Notes: generated by a model from the letters alone, not told the origin. A stretch of DNA of 64,000 nucleotides from Mrakia gelida (GCA_024345305.1 BRON01000021.1:1-64000), one strand, 5' to 3'; shown: positions 35,315 to 46,084, counted from the stretch's first letter. A program made the numbers and translations.

Positions 35315-35670
35315 TGTCAGGGAATCGCGTCGCGTCGTGACCCTGCTCCGGACCTTCCCTTCCCTTTCTTCTTTACCTAGTCATGGCGTTCTTCACCTCT
35401 TCTATACATAGTATTGTTCCTTCGGCTTCCTTCGCTTTCTCCCCGTAGTCTATAGTTGTTTCCCTTTGCGTCATCTTCCTTTGCGCAGTACTTTCTAGAA
35501 CGTTCTCCCATCCCGAGTATAGAAGGGCCTTTTGCCCGCCTCTCTTTTGTTCTCTATCTTGAATCACCTTTGGATCTTACCTCGTCCTCGTTCCTCGATA
35601 AGCACCTGACTTCTCATCGTCGCGTCGCTCTCGCTCCCTCACCATCCCCGCTCCTCGCTCGATCCTCACA
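35315..35670 (+). repeat. 3' LTR of G2
   Basis: Identical to 29191-29546 and preceded by the purine-rich tract GAGGGGGGCATA. It is followed by the target duplication CTCAC. Confidence 0.95.
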
Positions 35671-35675
35671 CTCAC

Positions 35676-35839
35676 CCCAAACCCCCTTCTCCGACCACGC
35701 CTTCATCTCCCTTTCCCTCGATTCCTCCACCCTCAACGTCAACCCCGTTCCTCCTCCTCCTCCCATCCCTCCCCCTCCCAAACTTGTCCTCCCTCCCATC
35801 ACAGACTCTCCAGTCGATCATGTTGAATATGTTGATTAA
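35676..35839 (+). pseudogene. LINE AP endonuclease, second segment after G2
   Basis: Beyond the right-hand CTCAC duplication (35671-35675) the endonuclease frame resumes with FSDHAFISLSLDS, supplying the catalytic SDH motif. A proline-rich linker follows. LINE sequence ends at about 35820, where the copia C2 LTR begins, so the remaining codons to the stop at 35839 belong to the LTR. Confidence 0.85.
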
Positions 35840-36011
35840 TGCGTCGAGATTACTGTTCATATTTGCTTAATACTCTCCATCGCCTCCACGTTTCACTTCC
35901 ACGTAGTTACACGTCGCTCTTTCTTTCGACCTCAAGAACTTTCGTCTTCATAGCTTAAGTTGATACAATAACTTGCACAACCCCAACTTCCCAGGACCGG
36001 AAGTTTCAACA
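35821..36011 (+). repeat. 5' LTR of C2
   Basis: TGTTGAAT...TTTCAACA, 191 bp, with 6-base inverted ends TGTTGA/TCAACA. A second TGTTGA at 35830 is an alternative left end. The CGTTATCAGCACCA word that follows (36012-36025) is shared with C1 although the LTR bodies are unrelated. Confidence 0.8.
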
Positions 36012-36796
36012 CGTTATCAGCACCACTCGCTCGCTACAGCACGATCATCCCATCCGACATGTCGACCAACGAGCGAAACATCAGGCTCTTCAAGCTCGAC
36101 CCGCTGGACAGCCGAAACTACGCAACATGGTCAATCAGGATGCAGATCGCTCTCGCAGAGACCAAGTGCAAGTCGCTCGTCCTCGGTACGGAAGTCTTCC
36201 CAGTCCCCGCGCCAGCCGAAACAGGAGCAGCACTCGAAACGAGGCAAGAGGAATGGAACGAACGAAACGAGTTCGCCCTCCATCGGATTCAGATGGCCGT
36301 CACGGACCGGGAACTCATGCGTGTCGCAGCGTGCGCGAACGCGAAGGACGCCTGGGACATTCTCAAGACGGCACATCGAGTCGACGGAGCGGCAGGGAAG
36401 ATGATGGTCCAAAGGAAGCTTAGGGACCTCCGGATGGAGGAGGGCTCGTCAGCTCAGTCGTACATCGAACAGTTCGAGGACATCGTCGCCGAAGCCACCA
36501 CCCTCGACATGGACATCATCAAGACCCCGGAGCAACTCGCCCTCCAGTTCCTCGCAGGTCTCCCCAAATCCCTGGAGAACTTCTCCGACATCATCTCCCT
36601 CAACTCCCAAGAGTCCGGAAAGGAACTCACCCCCAAATCAGTCACCACCGCCCTCCTATCCCACGTCAGAACGAAATCGTCGAAATTGGACAACGTCCCA
36701 GAAGAGGACACCGCGATGAACGTCGACAAATCGAAGGCAGCATGCCACCACTGCGGGAAGAAGGGGCACTTCAAGTCGGAGTGCTACGACTTACAT
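35821..36796 (+). mobile_element. C2: 5' part of a second copia family
   Basis: A 191-bp LTR is followed by leader and gag, then broken at about 36796 by a Ty3-type LTR in minus orientation. No protease, integrase or RT of this family is found in the window. Its insertion cut off the LINE endonuclease gene at 35820. Confidence 0.85.
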
Positions 36797-36811
36797 AAGA
36801 TCCAAACGTAA
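36059..36811 (+). pseudogene. C2 Gag, truncated after the zinc knuckle
   Basis: It begins MSTNERNIRLFKLDPLDSRN, followed by the copia Gag (UBN2-like) helical domain. The CCHC knuckle is CHHCGKKGHFKSEC near 36747-36790. The true element sequence ends at about 36796, and the last codons before the stop come from the LTR inserted there. The gag to pol continuation is lost. Confidence 0.9.
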
Positions 36812-37061
36812 TTTAAGATAGAGGACAAAAGAGAGCAAAAGGCCCTCTTGTGCTAGAGACGAGGGGACATTCTAGAAAGAGGTAGCACGCGAAGGAACAT
36901 GATGAAAGGAAGAGATGACTAGAGAGACTAGAGAGACTACGGGGAGAAAGAGAAAAGAAGACGAAGAACGAACTATGGATCAACAGTGAGAATAACAACG
37001 AATCACGGACAAAGCGCAAAATAAAGAAAGATCGAGTAGAACGCGACGCGGATCCCTGATA
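36797..37061 (-). repeat. Diverged Ty3-type LTR, truncated, minus strand
   Basis: Read on the minus strand it follows the G2 LTR from its start (TATCAGGGATC near 37061) through the CTAGAATGT and GGCCTTTTGC region to CTTAAATTACG. The terminal CTCACA portion is missing. Many substitutions separate it from G2, so it is old. It cuts the C2 gag frame. Confidence 0.75.
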
Positions 37062-37175
37062 AAGAGACTACGAACAGAAGATGGAAAAAAAAATAAGACT
37101 ATGAACTATGGGCATGAGGATAGAGAGATAAAGAGCCTAATTCCCCCGCATCACCATCTTCCCCTTCGACTCTCT

Positions 37176-39752
37176 CTACTGAAGCTCCGGGATCCTATGC
37201 AACGGGGCAATCTGGGGAGGGGTGGTGCTGCTGTCGGGAAACGACGGAAATTGATCCACAAGTTCGATGAAGGCGACTGCCATGCCGGACTGTTCAAGGT
37301 CGCATAACCCAAGATGTCCTGATTAACATAAGCTCAGCGAAAGCAATCATCTGCTACGTACCGAGAGGTGTGAATTGATATGGCAGTGCAACAACCATAC
37401 CCCGGGGTTGTCGGCAACAAATCGGAGTGCCAACCAGCCTCCCTCTGGAAGGTGGGCAGAGTCGCGCTTCGGTGCGGAATCTGTTAAGTTCAACGCCATG
37501 CCCATGGGGGTGTCCGCCATCGTGTTTGCGACCTCGGCGACAGTCATGTTGGCCGGGAAGGTTGAGTTGGCCATGCTTCCTAGCACCCGAAAATAGTGGC
37601 CGTGCAGATGTATGGGATGCGCCATGTTGTCCAAGCTGTCTGCCGCGATCTATTTCACAGCAGAAACGAGGACGCAGCGGGTGTGAGACGACGCAAGCTG
37701 TTACACATAGGACCAGTTTGCTTACCTGCAGTACCACATCCACCGTCATCTCCTGAGGGAGCGAAAACACGCCTGATGTGTTTCGAGGTTCAAAGAGCAA
37801 AGGGGTGACCTGACCAGAGTTGCTGCCAAACGGTTGACCTTGTTCCAAAACCCAGGTGGTGGGCTGACTCTGATTGACGTCGAGTCGGATCTCCATGCTG
37901 GGTTCAGTTAAGTTTGTCGGCATGAACGGAGCCAGAGACAACTCGACCAATTTGGTTGATACGTTGCCTTGCGGCAAGCCATCGATGCCGATCCAGGGCG
38001 TGGTTGAGGGCTGCATTGCATTCTGTGACCAGGAAAAGGACCGCTTTCTATCAGCTTCTTGCGCGGAATTGACTGCCAGGGCCACGAAGAGACCTGCTTT
38101 CCCCACTGTACTCACGGTGATAGCGTTGCTGTACGATAGAACGGCGGTGCCTTGATACGTCTGGTGTGTCATCGTAGATGCGCGCATGGTGTAAGCTGCC
38201 TTCGCTGGGTGTGGTCGCCTGATCATCATCCCGTACCGCTGACCGATACCGATATCAAGCACCTGCGTGTTTGCCAGAGCGTTTCAGCATGAGATACAGC
38301 AGAGCTCTTCAATGGGACCAAATAGGGAAATCAAGGCAGGAAGGTACGGTACTGACCTGGACTTTTTGCGGGACGATGTAGCTGCCATCCGCCGACACCA
38401 CCCACAGATCATGCTCATCAATGCTGAACGCAAGCTGCTGAGACGCGCCAGCATTGATGAGATGGAGCATGAACCAGGTGGTGTTGTCGAACGTATTGAG
38501 TGAGAGCAGCGGCGCTGAGGTGTCTTGGCATGATTGATCCGCGAGGCCAGTAACGGTCGTTCCAGCCGCCACCGGAGACGAAGCACTGGGAGGTGAAGTG
38601 GAGCTTGCCGTCGAGTTGGATGGATTCTGGCTCATCGAAGCCATTCCTGTACCGGACAAAACAACAGATAGATGTATCAGGATCGGCACTCCAGTGAGTT
38701 CCCGCAACACCAGCCACATGCTTGACGCATTTTGTAGATCACTTACCGGACCCCGAAGATGCCATCATCGCCCCCATGCTGACGCAGCCAAACGAATCCA
38801 ACCCAGCCACCGGAGGAGGACAATGCACCCGACCCATGCCGTTGAAGAGAATACTTGACGCACACAGCGGTCGCATTGAGTCGTTCGTTGCAGCCAGGCG
38901 AAGAGCGATGTCGTCGCTGGTCTCGTGGAACCAGTCGTTGATGACCAGTGTCCTGGATGCTTTCTCAGCATCCTGCATTGCCCCAAGATCCTCCGCAGTG
39001 TCGCTGATGAGATGGTATGGCCTCTTGACGTCGTCGTCCGGGTGGATCAACAATGGTCCGCGAATCCCGTCTTGATAAAGATCCCGCAAGTGAACATGGT
39101 ACCAGTAGGCGCCGTAGTTGGTATCGGTGGAGAAACAATAAGTGAAGTTGCCACCGGGCGGGATAGCGTACTAAGTATAAGGTACGAACGAGGTCAGATC
39201 TAACGACGGAAGAACGGCGCGACGAAACATGACCCAGAAGAATACGCACTTGGTTCACGCCGGGTACCCCGTCATATTCGGGTGTCCCTCGTTGGTGAAG
39301 ACCATGCCTGGAGGGGGAATGGCGTCCGAGCGAAAAAAGCCAGAGTCAAAAACTGAGTTACTTACACGCTGGGATGTGTTGGGGCCGTCAAGACGAGCCG
39401 AAAGCATACCAGTGCATCCCAACCTGCGTCGTAAGCTCGTTCAATACGTTCACAGCGAGAATCTCGCCTTGCTTCGCTTCTATGAGCGGGCCTGGGGTCT
39501 GTCCGTTTACGAGCAGGAGTGATCTCGCGAAGCCGTCTGGGAGGAGAAGAGTGAGCAAAAGAGACATCTAGTACACAGCATGGAAGCGAAGGACGTGGAC
39601 GTACCTGGAGCACCGTAACCAGCTGAAAGCCGTAGAGCGTACTCTCGGGTTTGCGTTCCGCATATCTTGGACCATTCGGACGCCGCAACCAGTGGTAGGT
39701 ACACGCTAGTAAAAGCCAAAAGCCCGACCTTGATGTACGGGAAGACTAGCAT
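37176..39752 (-). CDS. Secreted multicopper oxidase (laccase or ferroxidase type)
   Basis: Nine exons (39752-39605, 39536-39410, 39307-39250, 39170-38747, 38646-38357, 38262-38116, 38022-37726, 37649-37362, 37289-37176) join to exactly 630 codons. The start ATG at 39752 opens a hydrophobic signal peptide (VGLLAFTSVYLPLVAAS). All four copper motifs are intact: HWHGLHQRG, YWYHVHLRDLYQDGIRG, HPIHLHGHYFRVLG and HCHINSHLSSGM, with Met at the T1 axial position. The enzyme couples one-electron oxidation of a phenol or metal such as Fe(II) to four-electron reduction of oxygen. No membrane anchor is seen at the C-terminus, which argues against a Fet3-like anchored ferroxidase. Codon use is less C-ended than in neighbouring host genes. 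It is flanked on both sides by retroelement debris and faces a copper-ATPase fragment. Confidence 0.93.
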
Positions 39753-39984
39753 TGTTGTAGGTTGAGTGACTGGAGTGAATGGAGTACTTGAAAATGGCGA
39801 AAAGTCGTCATGAGGCCATACACGGACGTTTGAAATGGTTCGACGAGGGGCCCTCCCCGGCCCAGTGCAGCCAAAATGGCTCAAACCCACCTGACGATTC
39901 TCGATATCCCTCACTCCCCTTCCACTTGGCGTCTCTTTTCGCATTAGCTCCCTCCTGACCTGCTTACTGTTTCATTTTACCTCC

Positions 39985-40634
39985 AAGAACAAAGCTCAAG
40001 GAGTCAGGGACAGCTGGAGATGAAGATGAGGTCGTCCTTTTTAGTAAGCTCGTCTCTTCCTTCCTTCCTTCCTGTTCTCTTTTTCAACCCATCAATTACT
40101 CTTCCGAAGAGCTCCTTTGCTGATCCCTTTGCTCTCATACCTCACAGCACCCAACGCTCGTATGTATCATCTTCACTTAAGCAGAGCGAGCGAGCCAGCT
40201 GCGTTCGGGCCACCCGAGCTCAAGCTGACCAGCGTCCTCCCCTCCTCTTCCCCCCTCCTGTAGACTGCCCTTCTTGCGTCTCACACATCACTGCCATCCT
40301 CGAGCCCTTCTCGACATCCTCATCGTCTACGCTCTAACTCTCTGACCTCTCGATCTCGTATCTCATCCACAAGGCCGACTTCCGTCTCGCTCCTTCTTTT
40401 GCTTCTGACCCCTCCACCACCATCTCGTCGCCCTCGACCTCCTCCAAGGAGACCTTCATTCAAGAGCTCGAAGCTCTCCTCCGAGAAGCAGGCTTCGACG
40501 TCGAGAAGATCTCCCCTATCATGTCCGGAAAGGTCGAGGTTCGACGGGAATCGGGAGCTGAAGACGGACACGGTTCAGCCGCGCGACGAGTCGAGTCGAA
40601 GGGGTGCCCGAGCGATGGTCTGGACTGTTGGTAG
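39985..40634 (+). pseudogene. Fragment of a copper-transporting P-type ATPase metal-binding domain
   Basis: An exon reading KLKESGTAGDEDEVVLF splices (donor GTAAGC at 40044, acceptor CTGTAG before 40264) to NCPSCVSHITAILEPF. This has the CxxC copper site and the beta-alpha start of a heavy-metal-associated (HMA) domain as in Ccc2/ATP7. After an in-frame TAA the same frame goes on with LSDLSISYLIHKADFRL and TFIQELEALLREAGFDV, the end of an HMA domain. No start ATG, transmembrane helices or DKTG motif follow, and the frame ends at 40634. It is a broken piece of a gene that, when whole, loads copper into secreted oxidases. Confidence 0.6.
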
Positions 40635-41104
40635 GGAGGAGAAGGAGCGAAGGGAGAGGAGGAGGAGGAGGAGGCTTGTAGAGGTCTGCGAGGTTTCTCA
40701 CTCGAAGCTCGTTCGGGGAGTGTATAGCACCTGAAGAGGGAAAGACCCACTGGAACGCAGTAGCCAGCGCGAGGATCTGGCTTCGTCGCATCTCCGTCAT
40801 CTAGAATCTAAGGCTCCTGCTCTCCATTCATTTACAGAGCGGCTGCGTCCTTTGTGATGGAGAGACTGATTGAAGAGGTGAAACCAAAGTTTTGAGTAAA
40901 AGACAGCCTGTCGTTTCTCGATCTCGTTATGTAGCAAGAAAGCCAAAGACAAGTTGGGTCGAAACCCCATCTGGGCATTTGTACCAACTTTGTATCGATC
41001 TCAGCAACACTTCTCGGTCTTACTGCCGGTTCTCCGCAGCTTATTCATTCGGGAAAGTTTTTGACATGTTCTGGCCCCGAGAGCCTCCGAGTTTCCGTCC
41101 CCCA
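40635..41104. other. Intergenic remnant, nothing certain
   Basis: No domain or open frame could be assigned. It separates the copper-ATPase fragment from copia debris. Confidence 0.4.
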
Positions 41105-41452
41105 GAGCTCCCGTTTGATCGGCAATCACTCGGAGAAGACCAAGCACATCGACGTCGGGTACAAATACGGACGAGAGGCCCAACAGAGTGGATTCATCGC
41201 GCTCAACTACTGTCCCACTAAGGACATGCAGGCAGACGTCCTCACCAAGGCTCTCGGAGTCGAAAAGCTCGAACGGTTCAAGAAATCGCTCAACATCCAG
41301 AAGGAAACCTCGCGCATAGATCAAAAGACCAGTGGGGACTTAAATGGAACCCGCAGAGGCGGAGCGGAAGTGAAGGAATGGACTCTCAGCTCGTCGAGTG
41401 GGAGTGTTGGAAGGTGGCGACTCGCAGAGAGGTATTACGTAGTAGCTTAGAA
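41105..41452 (+). mobile_element. Copia (C1 family) 3' fragment: RNase H end plus start of LTR
   Basis: The frame HSEKTKHIDVGYKYGREAQQ, then NYCPTKDMQADVLTKAL, is the conserved RNase H C-terminus of copia Pol (about 41130-41320). At 41404 the C1 LTR starts (TGTTGGAAGGTGGCGAC) and breaks off after about 48 bases (AGTAGCTTAG). It is the same piece as the 3' end of the fragment at 53.7-54.1 kb. Confidence 0.85.
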
Positions 41453-41752
41453 AAGCGCCCCGTTTGACCCCTCGACCCCCTACCCTTCTTTTCAAGTCTC
41501 GGATAATATCATCTTTCTGGCGTTCACAACCACATCATCCACTCCCTCTTCTTCCCTTCTCTACACCTTTACGGTCGCCCACCTTTCCCTTCTTCCTCCC
41601 TTCTTCCCTGTTCTTCACAGCTCGACGACCTTCCAACTTCCCTTCCTTCCTTCCCCCAACGCCTCCCGGTCTCAGTCCTCCGGCCCCAACCTAGACTCTT
41701 CTCCTCTTCTCTCGACAACTCTTTCGTCTTTCTTCATCCACGCCCTCTCGTC

Positions 41753-44700
41753 ATGGCTGTGAGTTCTAATTCTCTAAATAGTGGTGAGGCCGATGGTCCG
41801 CTCTAAGCTCGTCGTTATGACCCTTCCTCTGTCGTTTCCTTTCCCCGATGCTCCTTCCTTTTCCTGGATTCTACCAGCTCATCAACGAGGTTAGCAAGAT
41901 CATCAGTGAAGCTCGACATCAGTACCCTGACTAATCCTTTTCCCTTCCATTTGGCAGACGAAATACGCCTGGTACAATCTCCTCCTCCTCCCTTCTTCCC
42001 CTTCGAGACACAGTTTACCTCGTTACCATGCTGATCACTCCCTCGCTTTCCTCGATCCCAACAGTCAATCTTGCATCAAAGGTACAGTTCAGGATCCTTC
42101 TGCCTCTTCTGGAGTCGAATCGAGTTTCAGAAGAGGCGGGAAACTCGAGCTGACCGAGACTCCGCTCTTCGCCTCGTTTTGCCGTCGCCCTTTAGGTCAT
42201 CGATCTTCGAGCTGCACCCATACGGACCGTCCTCTGTTCGAGATTAGGAAGAAGGGTCGACCCGCTACTCAATGCAGTCACTGTCGAGAACTTAGGAAGA
42301 CCAAGCAGGTTCACGTCCAGTGCATGTGTGAAGCTCCTCCAGCTCCTGCTCCTCCCTTTTCCGCCCCCGTCGCTTCGACCTTGACAGTGGCCGCGAGAGA
42401 CGAGCCGTCCAGTGGTAGAGAGTCCTCGTCGTCGGCAGCTGCTGGTAAGCATACCTCTTTTCTTCGAGAAGCTGCCTTGGTCTTAAACTCAGTTTCGTTC
42501 TTCCTCGTCTGCTTTCTCCGAAGCAGCTCCTCCCTTCCAGCCCAAACACAAGACCAAGACGATGAAGAAGGACGTGACGCTCAACCCTTTCACCTTCCCC
42601 AACGGTCTCAAAGACTACCACGATATCGCTGCCGGGGCTCTGAGCGAACTGCTGGGCGGTTCTGCTGTAGTCGTCAAGAACGACAAGTTGTCCGGTGAGT
42701 CGCCCTCTTTCGAACTTTTTTCCTCTCGTTCTTCTGGAACTATCTTCGTTTATTCACGATCTTTGGTCGGATTCGTTCTCTTATCTATATTACAGTGGAC
42801 TCGCTCATCAATCGCTGCATGTGCCGAGGTGAGTTTGTGAGAGATAGCGAAGATACCGCGTCGGATGCGCGAAACACGTCGAGCTCACTTCGATCCCTCC
42901 CTCTTCTTTTCCCTCTCAGCTGGAGGAGGATGCGCTTGCTGCACCGAGAAGAAGAAGTCTTCCAAGAAACCAGACGGCCCTTCTACTTCAACGAGCGGCG
43001 GCGCTGGCGGATGCTCCTCGTCGAAGTCGACCAATTCTGCTCCTCCCCTCCCATCCTCTCGATCTACCTCCAACCATTCCGCCTACTCCTTCCTCAACAA
43101 CTCAGCCGAAATTCTCAACCTCTCCTCGTCTTCCCTCCAACTCAAAAGCCCTCTACCAGCCTCCCTTCGAAACTTCCAACCTCCCTCCTCGAACTCTGGA
43201 TCAGGAACCAACACTCTTCCCAACTCTGGACGTCTCCCCGCCGAGGAATTCTCCCACATCCTTCCCGCTCATACTTTAAGACACGTCCGTAAGACTCAAC
43301 TCTACAGCCCGTACCAAGAAGGATCGGACAGTCACCTTCCTCAGGGAAACTTTCAACCGTCAAGATTCGCGTCTCAATCGAGCAGGTCCTCGTCGGCAGC
43401 CAGCGCTCCTCCTCAGCTGTTCGCCCCGATGAATTCATTGACGGAGCAGATGTGCACACTCGTTCGAGTGCAGGAGCAGAGTTTGATGAGGTCAAACGCG
43501 AGTGGGAGTGGAGACGAGCTCGAAGGAGTCGTCACGACGGGAGAAGCAGGTGGAGGTGGAAGAGGAAACGTGGTGATCCCGCCGTTTGAGACGTTCCTCA
43601 GGAGGGGGAAGGAGGGAGAAAGAGGGATGTTGGGTTACACGTGTGGAGACGTGTGTTCTTGTCCGAACTGTGTCCAGCATGGGAACTTGGAGGCCGACGA
43701 AGAGGAAGGAGAGGTTGGAGAGCACAAGGATTGTCCACCGTCTTGTTCGTCGTGAGTCATCTCTTTTCTTGCATTCTCGACAGTCTCGTTCCTCGATCTG
43801 ACCTTTTCGTTTCGTTTCTCTGCTTGTGATAGATGCTTCGACTGCACTTCTGGATTCTCCCTCCCTGGGAACGTCTTTAACATCGAGGATCTCATCGACG
43901 CTTCCGCCTCGGAACTCCCTCCTCCTCCCGTCGCTCAACAGCGAGACTCCTGCGCTCTGGAAGCGACCAACGTCAAATTCTCATCCTCCATCCAACCCCA
44001 GAAACCCCCCATCCCCCCAAAGCCAGCCAAGTCAGATCATCATCGAGCGATCGGATCGTACGAGCAACAACCCGTCATTAAATCTCTCTCTCGCTCGAAC
44101 TCCACCGCGTCGCAACCTCTTCGTCCTCAACTCTCTAAATCGGTCTCGCAAGGAGTCTTCAGGAACGGAGAGAGTCTCGTCCCGACTACGAACGGATTTT
44201 CGTTCGAGGCAGAAGGCGGCAGCTTCCAACGGGACAGGAGTGGATCGTCAGCATCGAGGTCGAGCTACCAACCCTCGCCGAATCGATCAGGAGCGGCGAC
44301 CCCTGTGTCCCAGGTCTCGTCTCTTCTTCACCTTCGACCTCAAAACCACTCGTCAGACTTCGCATCGCTTCGAAAGGACAATCTTTGCCATTCTCCCTTC
44401 TACCCTCCTCCCCTCCAGCAACAACAGCCCGCTTCTTCCTCCTCGTCCGTCCACCACGCGAACGAGGAGCTCTTTCAACTCCAACCCTACCCGAATCTCA
44501 ACAACCTTACCCTCAACTCGAATCTTTCTACCTCGCACGATCAGTTCAGGTCCTACGAGGAGTTCGTCGCCGCTTCCCATCTCCACCAACACACGCTTAA
44601 GCAAGTACAGCAGCGACTCCAGGAGGAGCGAGAGCAGCAGGAGCAGGATCGTCAGCAGCAACAACAGCTTCAGCATCAGCGACAGCAGCAGCAAATTCAG

Positions 44701-45513
44701 CAACAGCATCAACAGCAGGGTCGGGAATCGCAGACTTTGGAGGTGTTCCTCCTCGACGCGGAGATGGAAGCTCAACTCAACGCCGTCCTCGCCGGATACA
44801 GCGACGCGTCGAACACGGCTCAATCGTCGACGACGGACTTCCCCCTCGGGGTCGAGGATCTCCCTTCCAACGTCTCCTCCTCGTCGCATCTCCAGGATCG
44901 GTCCTCTGAGCAGCAACAACGACAGAACATCCCTCAGCAACAGCAATCGAACGAGGACACCATCTCGGCCTTCCAACCCAACTTCGACTTCGATCTTCCC
45001 TCCCCTCGGCGAGGTCAGCGCGAGTTCAGTCCCATGCAGTTCGACGAAGCCATCGGAACCTTCGGACACCCGGGTGGAGCAGACTTCGGAGGAGGACAGG
45101 ACTTCGACGGAGGAGGCAACTTCCCAGCCAACGCAGTGGACTTCCTTCTCTCGAGCTTCGCCGCCCCCACTCCCGGCGCTCAGGAAATCGAGGAACCCCA
45201 TCACCAAGAGGACGAACATCCCGAATCTGAACGAGGAGGACCCGAGAACATCGTCAGTCCAGATACGTTCGGTGGAATCGAGTTCGACCCGGTCAGCTTC
45301 CTTCAAGACGCTCTGGGACTGGACGCGTCGTCGTCGTTCCAGGCGAACGATTCACACCTTCAGGAGGGCTCTTCGGGGTCGAGTTCGGGCGACACCAACG
45401 GAGGAGGAACGCTTTTGGATCCTATCTTCGATGCGTTTGATACGGGGGACTTTGACTTCGACTCGTTCTCGCAGGTTTTTCTGTCGAACTGGGATCAATC
45501 TCCCTCCATTTAG
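41753..45513 (+). CDS. Copper-fist transcription factor (Cuf1/Mac1/Ace1 type)
   Basis: Nine exons (41753-41758, 41878-41889, 41957-41970, 42065-42081, 42196-42444, 42527-42694, 42796-42828, 42920-43751, 43833-45513) give exactly 1003 codons. The first four are micro-exons of 6, 12, 14 and 17 bases and together with exon 5 encode the copper fist: LINETKYACQSCIKGHRSS, CTHTDRPL, KKGRPATQCSHCRELRKTK and HVQCMC, with the zinc-site cysteines and the RGRP-like minor-groove loop (KGRP here). Further Cys-rich motifs follow: CMCR/CACC near 42820-42950 and CGDVCSCPNC plus CPPSCSSCFDC across the 43752-43832 intron. Such motifs bind Cu(I) in Cuf1 relatives. The C-terminal half is Gln-rich (44580-44740) and acidic, as for activation domains. 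It is a nuclear regulator of copper uptake and copper or iron genes; the neighbouring multicopper oxidase and copper-ATPase fragment fit this theme. Confidence 0.95.
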
Positions 45514-45700
45514 TTCGCTCGTTCGCACGTCCCAACTCTCTCTCTCTTTTTCTGTTTGACATCTTCACTGATCTAGCTATACGACCCTGCACGTCCTTTA
45601 CTCTAACTTCTCCTTTGTCTCTTTCTACCACGCACGATGATCTTCCTCTATGCTTTCCAGTGAGAACGCGACGAAGGCGAATCGGCCACAGGAGAGATAA

Positions 45701-46084
45701 TGTGAGGATCGAGCGAGGAGCGGGGTGTGAGGATCGAGCGAGGAGCGGGGATGGCGAGGGAACGAGAGCGACGCGACGAAGAGAAGTCAGGTGCTTATCG
45801 AGGAACGAGGACGAGGTATGATCCAAAGGTGATTCAAGATAGAGGTTAGAAAGCAGAAAGCGAGGCGAACATATTTAAGGGAGGCGAAGCGATCAAAGGG
45901 AAGTGAGAACAAAAGACTTTGAAGGCTGAAACGATAACAGGGGAAGAGTTATGAACAAAGGGACAAAGGCAGAACGCGTAGCTGAGAACAAAGGACTAGT
46001 AGCGGTGAAAGGGAAGTAGGGGGAAGAAAGGGAAAGTGTAAGGGAGAGTGAAACAAGAAGGAGCTGAAACCTGATTCCCTGGCA
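45701..46084 (-). repeat. Diverged Ty3-type LTR with duplicated end
   Basis: On the minus strand it starts TGCCAGGGAATCAGG (46084), passes the conserved CTTGAATCACCTTTGGATCATACCTCG block (45814-45840 region) and ends CGATCCTCACA. The last 25 bases are present twice in tandem (45701-45725 and 45726-45750). The middle is unlike G2, so it is another subfamily or an old copy. No internal region is attached. Confidence 0.75.

Larger units (their letters stand above)
29191..35670 (+). mobile_element. G2: complete Ty3/gypsy chromovirus, recent insertion
   Basis: Two 356-bp LTRs (29191-29546 and 35315-35670) read identical base for base. The target duplication CTCAC flanks both ends (29186-29190, 35671-35675). 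Between them lie a 366-codon gag and a pol frame with protease, RT, RNase H, integrase and a C-terminal chromodomain, none interrupted apart from one TGA between gag and pol. A purine-rich tract AGAGGGGGG lies just before the 3' LTR. Identical LTRs mean little time since insertion, so the element may still be active. Confidence 0.95.
26541..35820 (+). mobile_element. L1-like LINE (ORF1 plus AP endonuclease), split by G2 and cut off by C2
   Basis: Non-LTR element sequence lies at about 26541-29190 and resumes at 35676-35820 after the inserted G2 element. It has an ORF1 with a coiled coil and an L1-ORF1p-like C-terminus, then an apurinic-endonuclease domain. Reverse transcriptase is missing because copia element C2 starts at 35821 inside ORF2. 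The 5' boundary against G1 (near 26540) is inferred. Confidence 0.8.

Noticed and set aside
40128..40134. TTTGCTC, a Mac1/Cuf1-type copper-response-like heptamer near the oxidase and ATPase fragment
   Set aside because: A single 7-base match in this length is expected by chance and it lies in the fragment's intron. It is not strong enough to call a regulatory site.
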